NCBI GenBank assembly: GCA_024398875.1
Contig: JAKSIJ010000002.1
Coordinates: forward strand, 219,779-283,778
Origin: Fibrobacter sp.
GTDB taxonomy: Bacteria; Fibrobacterota; Fibrobacteria; Fibrobacterales; Fibrobacteraceae
Reading direction: 5' to 3'
DNA length: 64,000 bases
Shown: positions 19,101 through 27,936 of the stretch, piece by piece
Layout of the letters: each line of letters begins with the position of its first letter
How positions within the stretch are numbered: position 1 is the first letter of the stretch
Position numbers and translations under genes: made by a program
Notes under the pieces: model-generated
The model's database searches: none
What the model was told of the DNA's origin: nothing
Seen by the model: the letters and a program-made list of their open reading frames with translations, nothing else

Positions 19101-19240
19101 TCCGCCGCAGTACGGGCCGCAGGAACGTACGGATCTTGAACGTTACCTAAAACGATAATCAAAAAAACGACTATGGCCGAGAGCCCGAAACCAACGGGAA
19201 TTTTCTTCAGCTTTTTAGATAACTTTCTTTGCATGTTCAT
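16124..19240 (-). CDS. CHASE2-domain adenylate cyclase
   Basis: The 1038-residue product has one N-terminal membrane helix (about 15-32). A very large extracytoplasmic CHASE2 sensor follows (I-L-I-V-D-I-D-E-P-S-L, then A-I-G-F-D-I-L-F). Three helices near 675-745 and a cytoplasmic class III cyclase domain (about 755-935) complete it. The metal-binding aspartates are in F-T-D-I-Q-G-F-S and K-Y-E-G-D-A-I-I-A-F-F-G. The Lys before Y-E-G-D and the Asp in G-D-A-V-N-L-G-A-R-L-E suggest ATP rather than GTP as substrate. A C-terminal stretch of about 90 residues resembles a TPR-like pair. It would convert an outside signal into cAMP. CHASE2 is long here, with insertions near 440-520. Confidence 0.88.
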   Translation of the reverse strand: MNMQRKLSKKLKKIPVGFGLSAIVVFLIIVLGNVQDPYVPAARTAAEPVEYLFYDMFFKAATAGTETQSDIDDKVSLAQNYDPNILIVDIDEPSLAKLGNYNEWDRSIHANVVKNLGNGGASAIGFDILFKNADFGKQKAAQATRIMNKFIPSEVRPSDPEDVFYIYDSTLTGEKRYFDSLKVRQTFFDNIQKSYNYDSLLIEAVRGGGNSIVCFTVEEAKAYKHESQWRPLSTIDRAIELGFESSFANEQIDHPENIENKELLDNIFPELAHAAAHMGSVNAYPDNDGVVRHVSMLYRFPDPNLYPDEGSRIYSTMSLMTILHLFHQDPANVQVKMGEYIDVGKPFGVYRDYKGKFHTTYPGFSYPMFLSLRDKLKKADIDNSTNDDFIDVSSKIIATRNAENDFTFEIFEGQLLESILAKALIDLDTNAFNNLGDEEERDIGNGITIKKDEEGEGRFILTDVENEEEAVITPYIVSAIHFFKDSLFKLPVDKPTFLSMDMDIRYDHRTSKWESNLIILSDSVLKEIRSTENSEVDKLMGGNEYRFGPVKRIPIDNYGRFLVNYQGRYNTNEANRAFQHISYYDVTKNRIDPGFYQGKIFILGSAAPALFDFVPAPHEEKNPAVLIHATILQNILKDKYMVMLNENYQQIIVILLALVCLLIGLFVRSYISITLSVIMMASYTFIAYRYFQDGVYIGVAKQLLVMLFTNIIALIVQFYYESKEKRFLGNAFKQYISPELIDEMVNNEIMPTLGGSKSDMTAYFTDIQGFSTFSEKIGDPTRLVELLNEYLTSMTDTLLRNKGTLDKYEGDAIIAFFGAPMPLPNHAQSACDAAVEMQQELMKLRKKWIGEGDKWPKIVHDMHMRIGINSGNIVTGNMGSTMRKNYTMMGDAVNLGARLESAAKQYGAYIQISEDTEKHLEKGRYIYRSLDTIRVIGKSQPVKTYELLTKVGSEDEEVLNKLVDIWERARAAYLAMDWDKAIELFTECLDYEPHHPERDPGSRTTPSHVYIKRCEAYKVNPPVPEGETWDGVFTATEK

Positions 19241-19295
19241 AAAAATAACAAATCACATTAATTATATTATCCATGATTAGACGGAGGTGCGTAAT

Positions 19296-22235
19296 TTGGC
19301 TACGCAAAAAAAGAAATCTTCTAAAAATACCTCGAAATCCAAGGGTGAATCATCCAGTTCTTCTTTGGGTGTACTTGTTCTGGGATGGTTTGTCTTTGCT
19401 GTTGGTGCAATTCTTTTGATGGGCTGCATCAGTTCGGTGTATAGTGGCTCTGAAGGCAATTGGTTGGGCCCCTTCTTTGGTGGCTTGATTCCCAAATTCT
19501 TTATTTTCCTGTTTGGAAAACTCCCTGTGGTGATATTTACCTTTGCGGTGATGCTGTGGGGTTTGTTTGTGGCGCTTAGACCGGCCCGGGCGAAAATCCT
19601 TGCGGCTACGGTGGGGGTGAGCCTGCTAACCTTGGATTTGTCCTGCTTGCTTTCCTTGAAAAATTATGGCCAGGCCCAAGTGTCTAAGGATGTTTTGGGA
19701 ATGAATGGTGGTGCAATCGGCCAGTTCTTTACCCAGTATATGGCGATTCCCGTATTTGGAAAGGAATCCTGCCTTGCGCCCGCATTGATTCTTGTGGCAG
19801 TTCTGATTTTGATTCTGGTGTTCTCTTTTGGACTGCGGCCTCGGCATTTCCGCTTCTTGTTGGTGGCGGTTCGCGGCATTACGGGATTGTTCAAAAAGAA
19901 GGAACTTGATGATGCTGATAGCGATTCAAACGACGAGGACGCAACGACGAAAGTGGCTCCTCCCAAACGCCGCGGCATTGAGATGTCCAGCGATACAACG
20001 CTATTCAATGTGCCCGATGATTATAAGATGAAGCGGAAAGGGGTTCTGAAACCTTTCAATGCACGTTCCAATTGGATGGATCAGACGGTTTCGGATGCTC
20101 CTACCATGATGCCCGGATTGCAGGGGGAATCTCCCATGCCACCTGCGGGTGCTTCTGTGCAGTCTGCGGTTGGTGGCGCTGAACCTCAGCCGGATTTGGC
20201 TTTGCCTAGCGAGGACCCGGAAATTGCCCGCCTGGAGCAGGAACTGCGCGATAATGCGGCGCAGATGAATGCACTCCAGATCATGGAAATCAAGGACCGC
20301 ATTGCGGCTCTTCGTCGCGCCCGTGACATGCTTAACTGGGAACAGGGCCATGATGGCCGCTTGGTGGTGAAGGGCGCTGTTCGCGGTGGAGAAAATGTGG
20401 CGGCTCAGGCAGGCAATGCTGCTATCGATAGTGATGCTACGGCAGTTGCCGGCGGCGCTGCAGCAACAGTTCCCGCGGATGCTAACGATACCACCGCAGT
20501 TGCAGGCGCTTCTGAAACTGAAAATCTGGAAAATACATCATGCGACGGGAATCGCGCGGAACCTCTGGATGGAAATCCTGATGATGTGCCTGCGGATTCC
20601 TACGGCGATGCCGGCGATGATGAAACCTTCATTCCGCAGATTGTCTCCAGCGATGAAGTGGGTGAGGATCCCTCTTATGTGGCGCCGAACCAGATTGGTA
20701 CCAGCACTGGGATTCCGCAGCCAGACCCCACGGTGGCTTATGATGAATACAAGGTCCCTTCTGTTGATGAAATTTTGAGTGAACATGAGCCGCAGTCGGC
20801 GGATTACACGGCGGACGAATTGAACGACATTGGCCACATGCTGGAAGAGAAGTTGGAAAACTTCAAGGTGAAAGGGAAGGTGGTTGGCTGTGAAACGGGC
20901 CCTGTGATTACGCGCTTTGAAGTGGAGCCGGGTCCTGGCGTGAAGGTGTCGCAGTTCAGCGCCCTGCAAGACGATTTGGCCATGGCGTTGAAGGCAACTT
21001 CTATCCGTATCCTCGCCCCGATTCCAGGCAAGGGTGCCGTAGGTATTGAAATTCCCAACCGCAAGACGCAGACGATTTATGGCAGGGACATTTTTGAGAG
21101 CGAGGAATTTTCTCCATCGCCCGATAAGATTGTCATGGCCATCGGTAAGGATATTTCCGGCGAACCTTTTGCCATGGATTTGGCCAAGGCTCCGCACTTG
21201 ATGATTGCAGGCCAGACAGGCTCTGGTAAGTCCGTCTGCATCAACGCCCTCATGGCGAGCATGCTCTTCAGCAAAACGCCGGACGAACTCCGCATGATAT
21301 TGGTGGACCCGAAGGCGGTGGAACTGAAGATGTATGAGAACATTCCGCATCTTCTCGCGCCCGTGATTACCAAGCCGGAGGTAGCAATACAAGCATTGCA
21401 GTGGCTCTGTTATGAGATGGACCGCCGTACCGAGGTGCTGGCAAAGGCCCGCGTTCGTAACCTGCTGGGCTTTAACGAGAAATTCGAAGCCGGAGAACTG
21501 CCGGAGGATGTGCCCGAGGAAGATCGCAATCACCGCATGGCATTCATCGTGGTCATCATTGATGAAATGGCGGATTTGATGATGGTGGCAGGGAAGGAAA
21601 TCGAGAAGTCCGTAAGCCGTCTTGCCGCAAAGGCTCGTGCTGTGGGTATTCATTTGGTGCTCGCTACACAGCGCCCCTCAGTGAAGGTGATTACTGGTAA
21701 CATTAAGGCGAACCTGCCGACTCGTATCAGTTTCAAGGTGGCTTCTCAGGTGGATGCCCGTACGGTGATGGACCATGCCGGTGCCGAAAAACTCTTAGGT
21801 CGCGGCGACATGCTGTATAAGGCTGTGAATGCTCCGGACCCGATTCGCTTGCATGGCGCATTCCTCAGTGATGAGGAGGCAGAACGATTGGCCGATGCCT
21901 GCAGTAACCAGAATGTGAACTATCCTCAGCTGGAATCCTTTGATGTGGCCGAGGATGGCGGTGACGAAGAAGGTGGTGAAGTTGGCGGAGCTGTTGGCGG
22001 AAAGTTGGATAAGCTCATCTTTGAAGTCTGTAAGTATGCCATTGAATCTAAGGGCCTTTCCACCTCTGCAGTGCAGCGTCACTTTAGCGTGGGTTACAGC
22101 CGCGCTGGGAAGATTGTGGACCAGATTTACGGTCTGGGACTTTGCGCTCCGGGAACCGGAAACTCAAAACCCAGGGCGATGCTCATTACGGAAGAAGAGT
22201 TGATGCAATTGGAACGTTCTGGTAGATTTGGATGA
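19296..22235 (+). CDS. ftsK: DNA translocase FtsK/SpoIIIE
   Basis: The likely start is TTG at 19296, eight bases after GGAGG; GTG at 19287 overlaps that site. Four or five N-terminal membrane helices (to about 190) are followed by an acidic, low-complexity linker to about 490 and then the motor. Walker A is G-Q-T-G-S-G-K-S near 640 and Walker B is V-V-I-I-D-E-M-A-D. The last 70 residues form the winged-helix gamma domain (S-T-S-A-V-Q-R-H-F-S-V-G-Y-S-R-A), which reads polar sequences. FtsK sits at the division septum and pumps chromosome termini to the XerCD site. Its stop overlaps the ATG of ispE. Confidence 0.95.
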   Translation: MATQKKKSSKNTSKSKGESSSSSLGVLVLGWFVFAVGAILLMGCISSVYSGSEGNWLGPFFGGLIPKFFIFLFGKLPVVIFTFAVMLWGLFVALRPARAKILAATVGVSLLTLDLSCLLSLKNYGQAQVSKDVLGMNGGAIGQFFTQYMAIPVFGKESCLAPALILVAVLILILVFSFGLRPRHFRFLLVAVRGITGLFKKKELDDADSDSNDEDATTKVAPPKRRGIEMSSDTTLFNVPDDYKMKRKGVLKPFNARSNWMDQTVSDAPTMMPGLQGESPMPPAGASVQSAVGGAEPQPDLALPSEDPEIARLEQELRDNAAQMNALQIMEIKDRIAALRRARDMLNWEQGHDGRLVVKGAVRGGENVAAQAGNAAIDSDATAVAGGAAATVPADANDTTAVAGASETENLENTSCDGNRAEPLDGNPDDVPADSYGDAGDDETFIPQIVSSDEVGEDPSYVAPNQIGTSTGIPQPDPTVAYDEYKVPSVDEILSEHEPQSADYTADELNDIGHMLEEKLENFKVKGKVVGCETGPVITRFEVEPGPGVKVSQFSALQDDLAMALKATSIRILAPIPGKGAVGIEIPNRKTQTIYGRDIFESEEFSPSPDKIVMAIGKDISGEPFAMDLAKAPHLMIAGQTGSGKSVCINALMASMLFSKTPDELRMILVDPKAVELKMYENIPHLLAPVITKPEVAIQALQWLCYEMDRRTEVLAKARVRNLLGFNEKFEAGELPEDVPEEDRNHRMAFIVVIIDEMADLMMVAGKEIEKSVSRLAAKARAVGIHLVLATQRPSVKVITGNIKANLPTRISFKVASQVDARTVMDHAGAEKLLGRGDMLYKAVNAPDPIRLHGAFLSDEEAERLADACSNQNVNYPQLESFDVAEDGGDEEGGEVGGAVGGKLDKLIFEVCKYAIESKGLSTSAVQRHFSVGYSRAGKIVDQIYGLGLCAPGTGNSKPRAMLITEEELMQLERSGRFG

Positions 22236-23164
22236 TAGCGATGAAAGAATACGCACCTGCAAAAATCAATCTGTTTCTGGATGTCATCCGCAAGCGTGAA
22301 GATGGCTACCATGATTTGGGAACGGTCTTCCAGACGGTGGATGCGGGCGATACCTTGACTTTGGAAGCCCGAAACGACGGCGTTATCACTCTGGAATACA
22401 ACAAGCCCCAGGATTATCCCAAGGAATCGGATTTGGTGTACAAGGCCGCAATTGCCCTCAAAAATTATGCGGTCGGCATGGTTTCAGGTTCTGAAAATAC
22501 TCCCGAAGAGAAACAGCAGGCGGAAAATTTGGGTGTGGACCTCTACTTAGAAAAAGTAATGCCTCTTGGCGCAGGCCTTGGCGGCGGAAGCGCCGATGCC
22601 GCAGCCACCCTCCGGGGGCTGAACCGCCTCTGGAACCTGAACCTCCCGGCCACCACCTTGGAAGAAATCGGTGCGAAGCTCGGGGCCGATGTGCCCTTCC
22701 TCGTCAGAGGCGGCACGGCATTCGCCGAGGGCATTGGCGAGCGCCTTACGTTCAAGAACCCGCTGCAACTTTCCGGCGACGAGCATCTCCTCATCGCAAC
22801 CCCATTAGATGCTGTCCCCACGAAGGATGCCTACGCCGGCGTCCCCAAATCCGGTCCAGACCGCTGGGAGAACTTTAAGGGAATTATGAATGCAGAATGC
22901 AGAATGCAGAATAGTGATTTCCTTGTGCGACTTGTTAATTTTAACGCCTTCGAAACCTCCGTTTTCCCGAAGCATCCTCTGGTTGCATCCATGAAAGAGG
23001 AGTTCGTGAAGCTGGGGGCGAGGGCCTCCCTCATGAGCGGGTCCGGTGCCTCGGTCTTTGGAATTTTCCCCTCCAGGGAGTCTGCAGAACGGGCTTCCGA
23101 AGCGCTGAAATCCATTTCTAGATACCGCAAAGTGACGCGCTTTTTTACGGGATTTGCGCTGTAA
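22232..23164 (+). CDS. ispE: 4-diphosphocytidyl-2-C-methyl-D-erythritol kinase, with a repeat in its coding region
   Basis: The GHMP kinase signature P-L-G-A-G-L-G-G-G-S-A-D-A-A lies near 110-123. The substrate motif A-P-A-K-I-N-L-F-L opens the protein, and G-A-D-V-P-F and the C-terminal L-M-S-G-S-G-A-S-V-F-G-I-F are present. The enzyme phosphorylates CDP-methylerythritol in the non-mevalonate isoprenoid pathway. ATG at 22232 overlaps the ftsK stop (ATGA); ATG at 22241 is an alternative. Residues about 210-230 are encoded by a GAATGCAGAATGCAGAATAG-type dispersed repeat (22885-22915) that keeps the frame open. Confidence 0.92.
   Translation: MIAMKEYAPAKINLFLDVIRKREDGYHDLGTVFQTVDAGDTLTLEARNDGVITLEYNKPQDYPKESDLVYKAAIALKNYAVGMVSGSENTPEEKQQAENLGVDLYLEKVMPLGAGLGGGSADAAATLRGLNRLWNLNLPATTLEEIGAKLGADVPFLVRGGTAFAEGIGERLTFKNPLQLSGDEHLLIATPLDAVPTKDAYAGVPKSGPDRWENFKGIMNAECRMQNSDFLVRLVNFNAFETSVFPKHPLVASMKEEFVKLGARASLMSGSGASVFGIFPSRESAERASEALKSISRYRKVTRFFTGFAL
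22883..22916. repeat. Dispersed GCAGAAT-type repeat inside ispE
   Basis: AATTATGAAT followed by three GCAGAAT units lies inside the ispE frame. The same words occur (in either orientation) in the gene-free repeats at 3.4-3.9 kb (ATTCTGCATTCAGCATTA) and related ATTATGAATT blocks at 33.8-33.9 kb. Confidence 0.7.
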
Positions 23165-23238
23165 AACCCGAAATTGAGCCGTCTTGGCCCCTTTTCCCTT
23201 TTATTTTCAACCCCTTTTTACTATATTTGCGCCACCAT

Positions 23239-23310
23239 TGGGGTATCGTCAAGTGGTAAGACAACGGATTTTGATTCCGTTATTCGTTGGTTCGAGTCCA
23301 GCTACCCCAA
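23239..23310 (+). tRNA. tRNA-Gln (anticodon TTG)
   Basis: Acceptor arms TGGGGTA and TACCCCA pair perfectly. The anticodon stem CGGA/TCCG encloses TTTTGAT with anticodon TTG, and the T arm has GGTTCGAGTCC. U1-A72 pairing is typical of bacterial tRNA-Gln. CCA is not encoded. Confidence 0.95.
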
Positions 23311-23346
23311 TGAAATTTTTTCAAAATTCCAAATTGGAGATAAAAA

Positions 23347-24000
23347 ATGGAACTCACAACGCTCAAAGCCACCTCGAGAGTGCTAGGTGCAAGCCGCAAC
23401 AATGCTCGCTTGCGTAAGGCCGGTCAGATTCCGGCGGTCTATTATGGTAAGGGTGCTGAGGCTGTGAACATTACCGTTAACGCAGTGGATGTTCGCAAGG
23501 TCTTGGCTCCGGGTAAGCGCTATACGCTTCTCGACCTTGAAATTGATGGCAAGGCTGGCAATCCGGCCGTCATCTACAACTACGACAAGGACTGCATCAC
23601 TCAGGACATCATCCACATCGACTTCCTCAAGATCGCTGAAGACACCAAGGTGAAGGTTCGCGTTCCTGTGAAGCTGACCGGTCTCCCGGTTGGTGTGAAG
23701 ACTCAGGGCGGTATCTTTGCTCAGGAAACTCGTTACCTGATGCTTTCCGCTCTTCCCACCAAGATTCCTACAGTGATTGAAATGGACATCTCCGATGTCG
23801 AGACCAACACCACCTTCTACGCCAAGCAGTTCAAGTTTGAAGAAGGCGTGGAACTGGCCTCTGGTCCTCGCACTGTGATTTTCTCCATTTCTTCTAAGTC
23901 TAAGAAGAAGGATGCTGCTGAAGAAGCCGCTGCCGCACCTGCTGCCGCCGCTCCTGCTGCTGACGCTGCCGCCGCTCCTGCTGCCGACGCCAAGAAGTAA
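23347..24000 (+). CDS. rplY: 50S ribosomal protein L25, long CTC form
   Basis: A TTGGAGATA site precedes the ATG. Residues 1-90 are the 5S-rRNA-binding L25 domain (R-K-A-G-Q-I-P-A-V-Y-Y-G-K and Q-D-I-I-H-I-D-F). Residues 95-180 are the TL5/CTC beta domain. The tail is a low-complexity Ala/Pro/Asp/Lys stretch after residue 190, as in many CTC proteins. It stabilises 5S rRNA in the central protuberance. In many bacteria this gene is followed by pth; here it is followed by a terminator and a phosphatase. Confidence 0.95.
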   Translation: MELTTLKATSRVLGASRNNARLRKAGQIPAVYYGKGAEAVNITVNAVDVRKVLAPGKRYTLLDLEIDGKAGNPAVIYNYDKDCITQDIIHIDFLKIAEDTKVKVRVPVKLTGLPVGVKTQGGIFAQETRYLMLSALPTKIPTVIEMDISDVETNTTFYAKQFKFEEGVELASGPRTVIFSISSKSKKKDAAEEAAAAPAAAAPAADAAAAPAADAKK

Positions 24001-24021
24001 TTCTCGGAGATTAGATAACTC

Positions 24022-24058
24022 GGGTCTGAAGTGCTTTTTGCACCTCAGGCCTTTTTTG
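24022..24058 (+). terminator. Terminator of rplY
   Basis: GGTCTGAxGTGC pairs with GCACxTCAGGCC across a T-rich loop, followed by six T residues, about 25 bases after the rplY stop. Confidence 0.85.
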
Positions 24059-24070
24059 TATATTCAAACC

Positions 24071-25069
24071 ATGAACACTTCCATCGATTTCATTGGCGAT
24101 GTCCACGGGCATTGCACGGAACTCAGGGCCCTGCTTGCAAAGCTCGGGTACGCGGAAGTGTCAGGCGCATTCCGTTATCCGGGAAATGCCCGCATCGTAG
24201 TTTTCTTGGGCGATTACATCGACCGCGGGAACGAATCTCGGGAGGCGGTGAATCTGGTCCGCGCCATGCGGGATGCAGGCTCTGCCATTCCTCTCCTCGG
24301 GAACCATGAGTTCAATGCCCTCAGTTTTTGGCAGGAGAACGGGAAGGGCGGTCATTACATCAGGAGCATTCCCGGCGGTTATTTGCGGGAACATTCCTTC
24401 AATAAGGTGGCCATCCATACGAAGACGGTGGAGGCTTACAAAGGGCGCCAGGCGGAATTCTTCGAGGCGCTGGATTTTTTCAAGACATTGCCGTTTTATC
24501 TGGAGACGGATCTGTTCCGCGCCCAGCACGCCTGCTTCGATGCCAGCTGCGTTGCGGAACTTCGGGCCGCGGGTATCCGCTCTTTTGTCGACGGAAATTT
24601 TGAGGAATTGATTGCCCGTGCCAACGATTTGAAAAACGAGTACGCGGATTCGCTGTTTCACCCCATCGATATGCTGTTGAAGGGGCCGGAGGTGAATCTT
24701 CCTGCGGGAATGACTTTCCGGGATGGGGAAGGGGTGCTGCGGAAGCGGACTCGACTTGCCTGGTGGATTAATCCGGAAGGGAAGCAACTTCATGAACTGA
24801 GCTTCCAGCCCGGAGTTCAGTTGCCGCTTTGTGCGGAGCCCTTCAAACTCCCGCATCAGGGATTCTATGGCGAGGATGAACGCCCTGTTTTCTTCGGCCA
24901 TTACTGGCTCACGGGACTTCCGCAGCTCATTCGCCAAAATGTGTGCTGCCTGGATTACAGCGTGGGCGGCTATCGCGGCGATGGGCATTTGGTAGCCTAC
25001 CGCTTTGATGGCGAACAAATGCTGGATGCTTCCAAATTTGTTTGGGTGGATGCCAACCGCAATGGTTGA
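24071..25069 (+). CDS. Calcineurin-like metallophosphatase
   Basis: From the ATG at 24071 the product is 332 residues. It begins with the first metal motif (I-G-D-V-H-G-H, residues 6-12), then G-D-Y-I-D-R-G near 48-54 and G-N-H-E near 77-80. This is the protein-serine/threonine phosphatase-like branch of metallophosphoesterases. A later H-P-I-D and G-H-Y-W supply further metal ligands. The substrate is unknown; relatives are annotated as Ap4A hydrolase-like or PrpE-like. Its stop overlaps the probable ATG of ccsBA. Confidence 0.82.
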   Translation: MNTSIDFIGDVHGHCTELRALLAKLGYAEVSGAFRYPGNARIVVFLGDYIDRGNESREAVNLVRAMRDAGSAIPLLGNHEFNALSFWQENGKGGHYIRSIPGGYLREHSFNKVAIHTKTVEAYKGRQAEFFEALDFFKTLPFYLETDLFRAQHACFDASCVAELRAAGIRSFVDGNFEELIARANDLKNEYADSLFHPIDMLLKGPEVNLPAGMTFRDGEGVLRKRTRLAWWINPEGKQLHELSFQPGVQLPLCAEPFKLPHQGFYGEDERPVFFGHYWLTGLPQLIRQNVCCLDYSVGGYRGDGHLVAYRFDGEQMLDASKFVWVDANRNG

Positions 25070-27245
25070 TTTTATGCAGAACAGGCGTGCTCCACTTTCG
25101 TCCGTTCTTTTTCGTCTTTCCTCTCTGAAGGTGACTATCTTTTTGATGGTTGCCTTTTTGGTGCTTACGTTTTGGGGCGTTTTGAGCCAGGCTGCGGTGG
25201 GCGATACGGTCGGCGGCGACCGCTTTTTCAATCACTACTTCATTTGGGCGTTGGGCTATATTCCGCTCCCTGCGTTTAAGGGGTTGGCGGTTCTCGCGTC
25301 TGTGCATCTTCTGCTCGCGATGATTTACCGGATTCCGCGCAAGGTGGGGAGTCTGGGGCTTTACATGATGCACATCGCCCTGTTGGTGCTGTTTGTGGGG
25401 AGCCTTGCGGGGAGCGCTTTCAAGCAGGAGTACTACGGCTTTCGGAAGGTGGACGGTGGGACTGCGCCGCAGTTCTACCTGCGCTCTGATAGCCTTGGCC
25501 TGAATCCCGTTGAAATTCCACAGAACAGTTGGATTTACGACGTTCGCAGTCCCGGCTCTGTGGAGGTCTTGCCCGGAAAAACGGTTGAGATTTTTACGGC
25601 GGAATACAATCCCTGCCGTGCGGTGCCGTACGTTTTTATGATTTTGATGTTGGTTGGCGTTGCGGTGCACTACGGGCTGGTGGTTCGCAAAGCTCGCAAG
25701 AAGCCGCAGATGAATGGGGTCGGGAAAGTGATGCTTGGCATCGCGGTGCTAGGATTGATGGGAATGCCGTCGGAAGCATCTGCAAACTTCACGCCTACAA
25801 CGCCTGTGGTGTATGATGGCGTTGTCCGGCCTTTTGATTCATTTGCCCGCGGTGTTCTGGATGATTTTTCGGGAAAGGTGACTTACAAGTGTACGGCAGG
25901 GGAGGCTCCCGACTGCCCGAGGAAAATGAAGGCGACTGAGGTTGTAGCCGCGATTATGAGCGATGCGGCAATCGCTCGCGATGCCGCCGCCGAGCATGAA
26001 AATTCTGCCGCAACATGGAATTTGTTTAAAGTTCTCCGGAGCGATGTGGCGGCGGCACTGTCATTGCCCGAAGATAAGCGGTATGTTTCCTTCAGGGAGT
26101 TGCAGCGGGCCCGCGGAAAGCTGGAACTTTATGCCAGCCGTGACGGTAGTGATGCCGCTACTGCGGAAATGAAGCGGCTTTACAGCAATTTCCGGATGTT
26201 TGAACTGTTGCAGAATCCGGCTGCAAATCCGCTGAAAATCGCCGAGATGCCCGTGGGCAGTATAAATGCTGCGGACAGCCCAAACGCCGCGGGCGGTCAA
26301 ATCGCCGCGGGTGGTAAAAATGCGGGCAGTTCTGCTCCCAGCGATAGTAGGTTGTCGGCAGAAGTCTTTTACCACAATGCAAACCCATGCCTCATTGCCT
26401 TTATCGTCGCTCTTTTTGGCTGCTTGTTGTCGTTTGTTAATTTGTCTGTAAAAAGCCGCAAGTTAGATGCCGCGGCTAACATCTGTTGTGGTGCGACGGC
26501 TTTTGTTCTGCTTGCCATTCTGACGGCTCGATTCCTGATAGCCTCTCGTCCGCCATTTGCTAATTTGTACGAAATCATCTTGTGGGTGGCTTTGTTCCTG
26601 GAGTCCTTCCTTCTGGGCGCTTTTATCTGGTGCAAGAACCGCACTTTCGCTTTAATCGTTCCCGTTTCTGCCATGGCCGCCGGGCTCCTCTTCTTTGCCA
26701 AGTTTGGCTTGGAAGCGGGGGATACTTTTGCGCCCATTCCGCCTGTCCTCAATGCTTCCATTTTCCTCACCATTCACGTGTTCACCATTGCACTTGGATT
26801 CTGCGGGATGATTCTCTCCGGCATCGTGGCGCACCTTCTCCTATATCGACATACATGTCAACCCCTTTCCTCTCTTCTCTATTCCACCCTCGTCTTTGGC
26901 TCTGTCTTCTCCATTTTGGGCACATGCCTCGGGGGTGTGTGGGCGGACTTTTCCTGGGGCCGCTTCTGGGGCTTCGACCCGAAGGAATGCGGGGCGCTTT
27001 TCGTCTCCATCTGGGGCATGCTTTTGCTTCATTTGCGGGCAGGCAGGCTGGTCAAGGAGCGGACTTTTGCCCTTCTCGCGTGTTTTAACGTGGTAGTCAC
27101 GTTCCTCTGCTGGTTTGGCATCAACCTCCTCGGCGTGGGGCTCCACAGCTACGGGTTCCAGAACGGCACGTTCCTCGGGCTTTTCGCCTTCGTTTTCGTG
27201 GATGTGATTCTCATTCTTTTGCTATCTTGCAAGAAGTATGAGTGA
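25062..27245 (+). CDS. CcsBA-type cytochrome c heme lyase (ResB-CcsA fusion)
   Basis: An N-terminal ResB/CcsB half (membrane helices at about 20-40, 60-80, 100-125 and 195-215) leads into a large periplasmic-type region of about 230 residues. The C-terminal CcsA half has six or more helices and the heme-binding WWD-type loop W-A-D-F-S-W-G-R-F-W-G-F-D-P-K-E. Membrane histidines are in M-M-H-I, T-I-H-V and G-L-H-S-Y-G. The fused protein moves heme out and attaches it to apocytochromes c (System II). ATG at 25062 overlaps the upstream stop; ATG at 25074 is also possible. A Gly/Ala/Asn-rich stretch near 405-425 looks like an inserted linker. Confidence 0.85.
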   Translation: MVDFMQNRRAPLSSVLFRLSSLKVTIFLMVAFLVLTFWGVLSQAAVGDTVGGDRFFNHYFIWALGYIPLPAFKGLAVLASVHLLLAMIYRIPRKVGSLGLYMMHIALLVLFVGSLAGSAFKQEYYGFRKVDGGTAPQFYLRSDSLGLNPVEIPQNSWIYDVRSPGSVEVLPGKTVEIFTAEYNPCRAVPYVFMILMLVGVAVHYGLVVRKARKKPQMNGVGKVMLGIAVLGLMGMPSEASANFTPTTPVVYDGVVRPFDSFARGVLDDFSGKVTYKCTAGEAPDCPRKMKATEVVAAIMSDAAIARDAAAEHENSAATWNLFKVLRSDVAAALSLPEDKRYVSFRELQRARGKLELYASRDGSDAATAEMKRLYSNFRMFELLQNPAANPLKIAEMPVGSINAADSPNAAGGQIAAGGKNAGSSAPSDSRLSAEVFYHNANPCLIAFIVALFGCLLSFVNLSVKSRKLDAAANICCGATAFVLLAILTARFLIASRPPFANLYEIILWVALFLESFLLGAFIWCKNRTFALIVPVSAMAAGLLFFAKFGLEAGDTFAPIPPVLNASIFLTIHVFTIALGFCGMILSGIVAHLLLYRHTCQPLSSLLYSTLVFGSVFSILGTCLGGVWADFSWGRFWGFDPKECGALFVSIWGMLLLHLRAGRLVKERTFALLACFNVVVTFLCWFGINLLGVGLHSYGFQNGTFLGLFAFVFVDVILILLLSCKKYE

Positions 27246-27936
27246 AGAAGATTTGATCCCAGCTGAGGAATCGGAAGAACTTCCGAAAGTTGAAAGCAGT
27301 GAAGACTTGGCCCGTATTATTCAGGCCCTGGTTTTCGCCTCTCCGGATATTGTGACGCTGAAGAAGCTTCGCGAGATTCTGGGGGATTTTCTGGATGCCC
27401 GGACGGTGTCGGAAGCCCTCATGACGGCTAACGATTCCCTCAACAAGATACAGTCTCCTTTTGAAATTGTGGAGCAGGCCGGTGGTTACCGTTATAGGAC
27501 TCGCGCCAAGTATTATCCCTGGGTGCGAAAGTTGTTCCCGGACATCAATGCCCGCAGACTTTCTCAGGCCGCTCTTGAAACTCTGGCAGTGATTGCTTAC
27601 CAGCAGCCCATCACCAAGGCCGCTATTGAGCAGGTTCGCGGAGTTTCTTCTGTGGATGGCCCCATCCGCAATTTGCTGGACAAGGGTTTTATTGCCCTCG
27701 GTGCCCGTGCCGAGACGGTGGGAAACCCCTTCACATACGTTACTACGGAAGAATTCATGAAGTACTTTGGCATCAACCGCATTCCGGAAGATTTGCCTCG
27801 CCTCCGTGAGTTCAGTGAACTTCTGGAAGCTGGCGCCCTGGTGCCCCAGTACGCTCATAACGAGACGGAACCGACGGAGCCCAGACCTCCTGAGGAATCT
27901 TCGGATCAGATTGAGCTTTCCATGGGAGATTCGTAA
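27238..27936 (+). CDS. scpB: Chromosome segregation protein ScpB
   Basis: The 232-residue product has the two winged-helix domains of ScpB: I-I-Q-A-L-V-F-A-S-P-D near 20-30, then S-Q-A-A-L-E-T-L-A-V-I-A-Y-Q-Q-P-I-T-K and I-E-Q-V-R-G-V-S-S-V-D-G. It binds the kleisin ScpA in the SMC condensin complex. The ATG overlaps ccsBA by 8 bases, and its stop shares a base with the mutS start, so all three are probably coupled. scpA is not in this window. Confidence 0.93.
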   Translation: MSEEDLIPAEESEELPKVESSEDLARIIQALVFASPDIVTLKKLREILGDFLDARTVSEALMTANDSLNKIQSPFEIVEQAGGYRYRTRAKYYPWVRKLFPDINARRLSQAALETLAVIAYQQPITKAAIEQVRGVSSVDGPIRNLLDKGFIALGARAETVGNPFTYVTTEEFMKYFGINRIPEDLPRLREFSELLEAGALVPQYAHNETEPTEPRPPEESSDQIELSMGDS

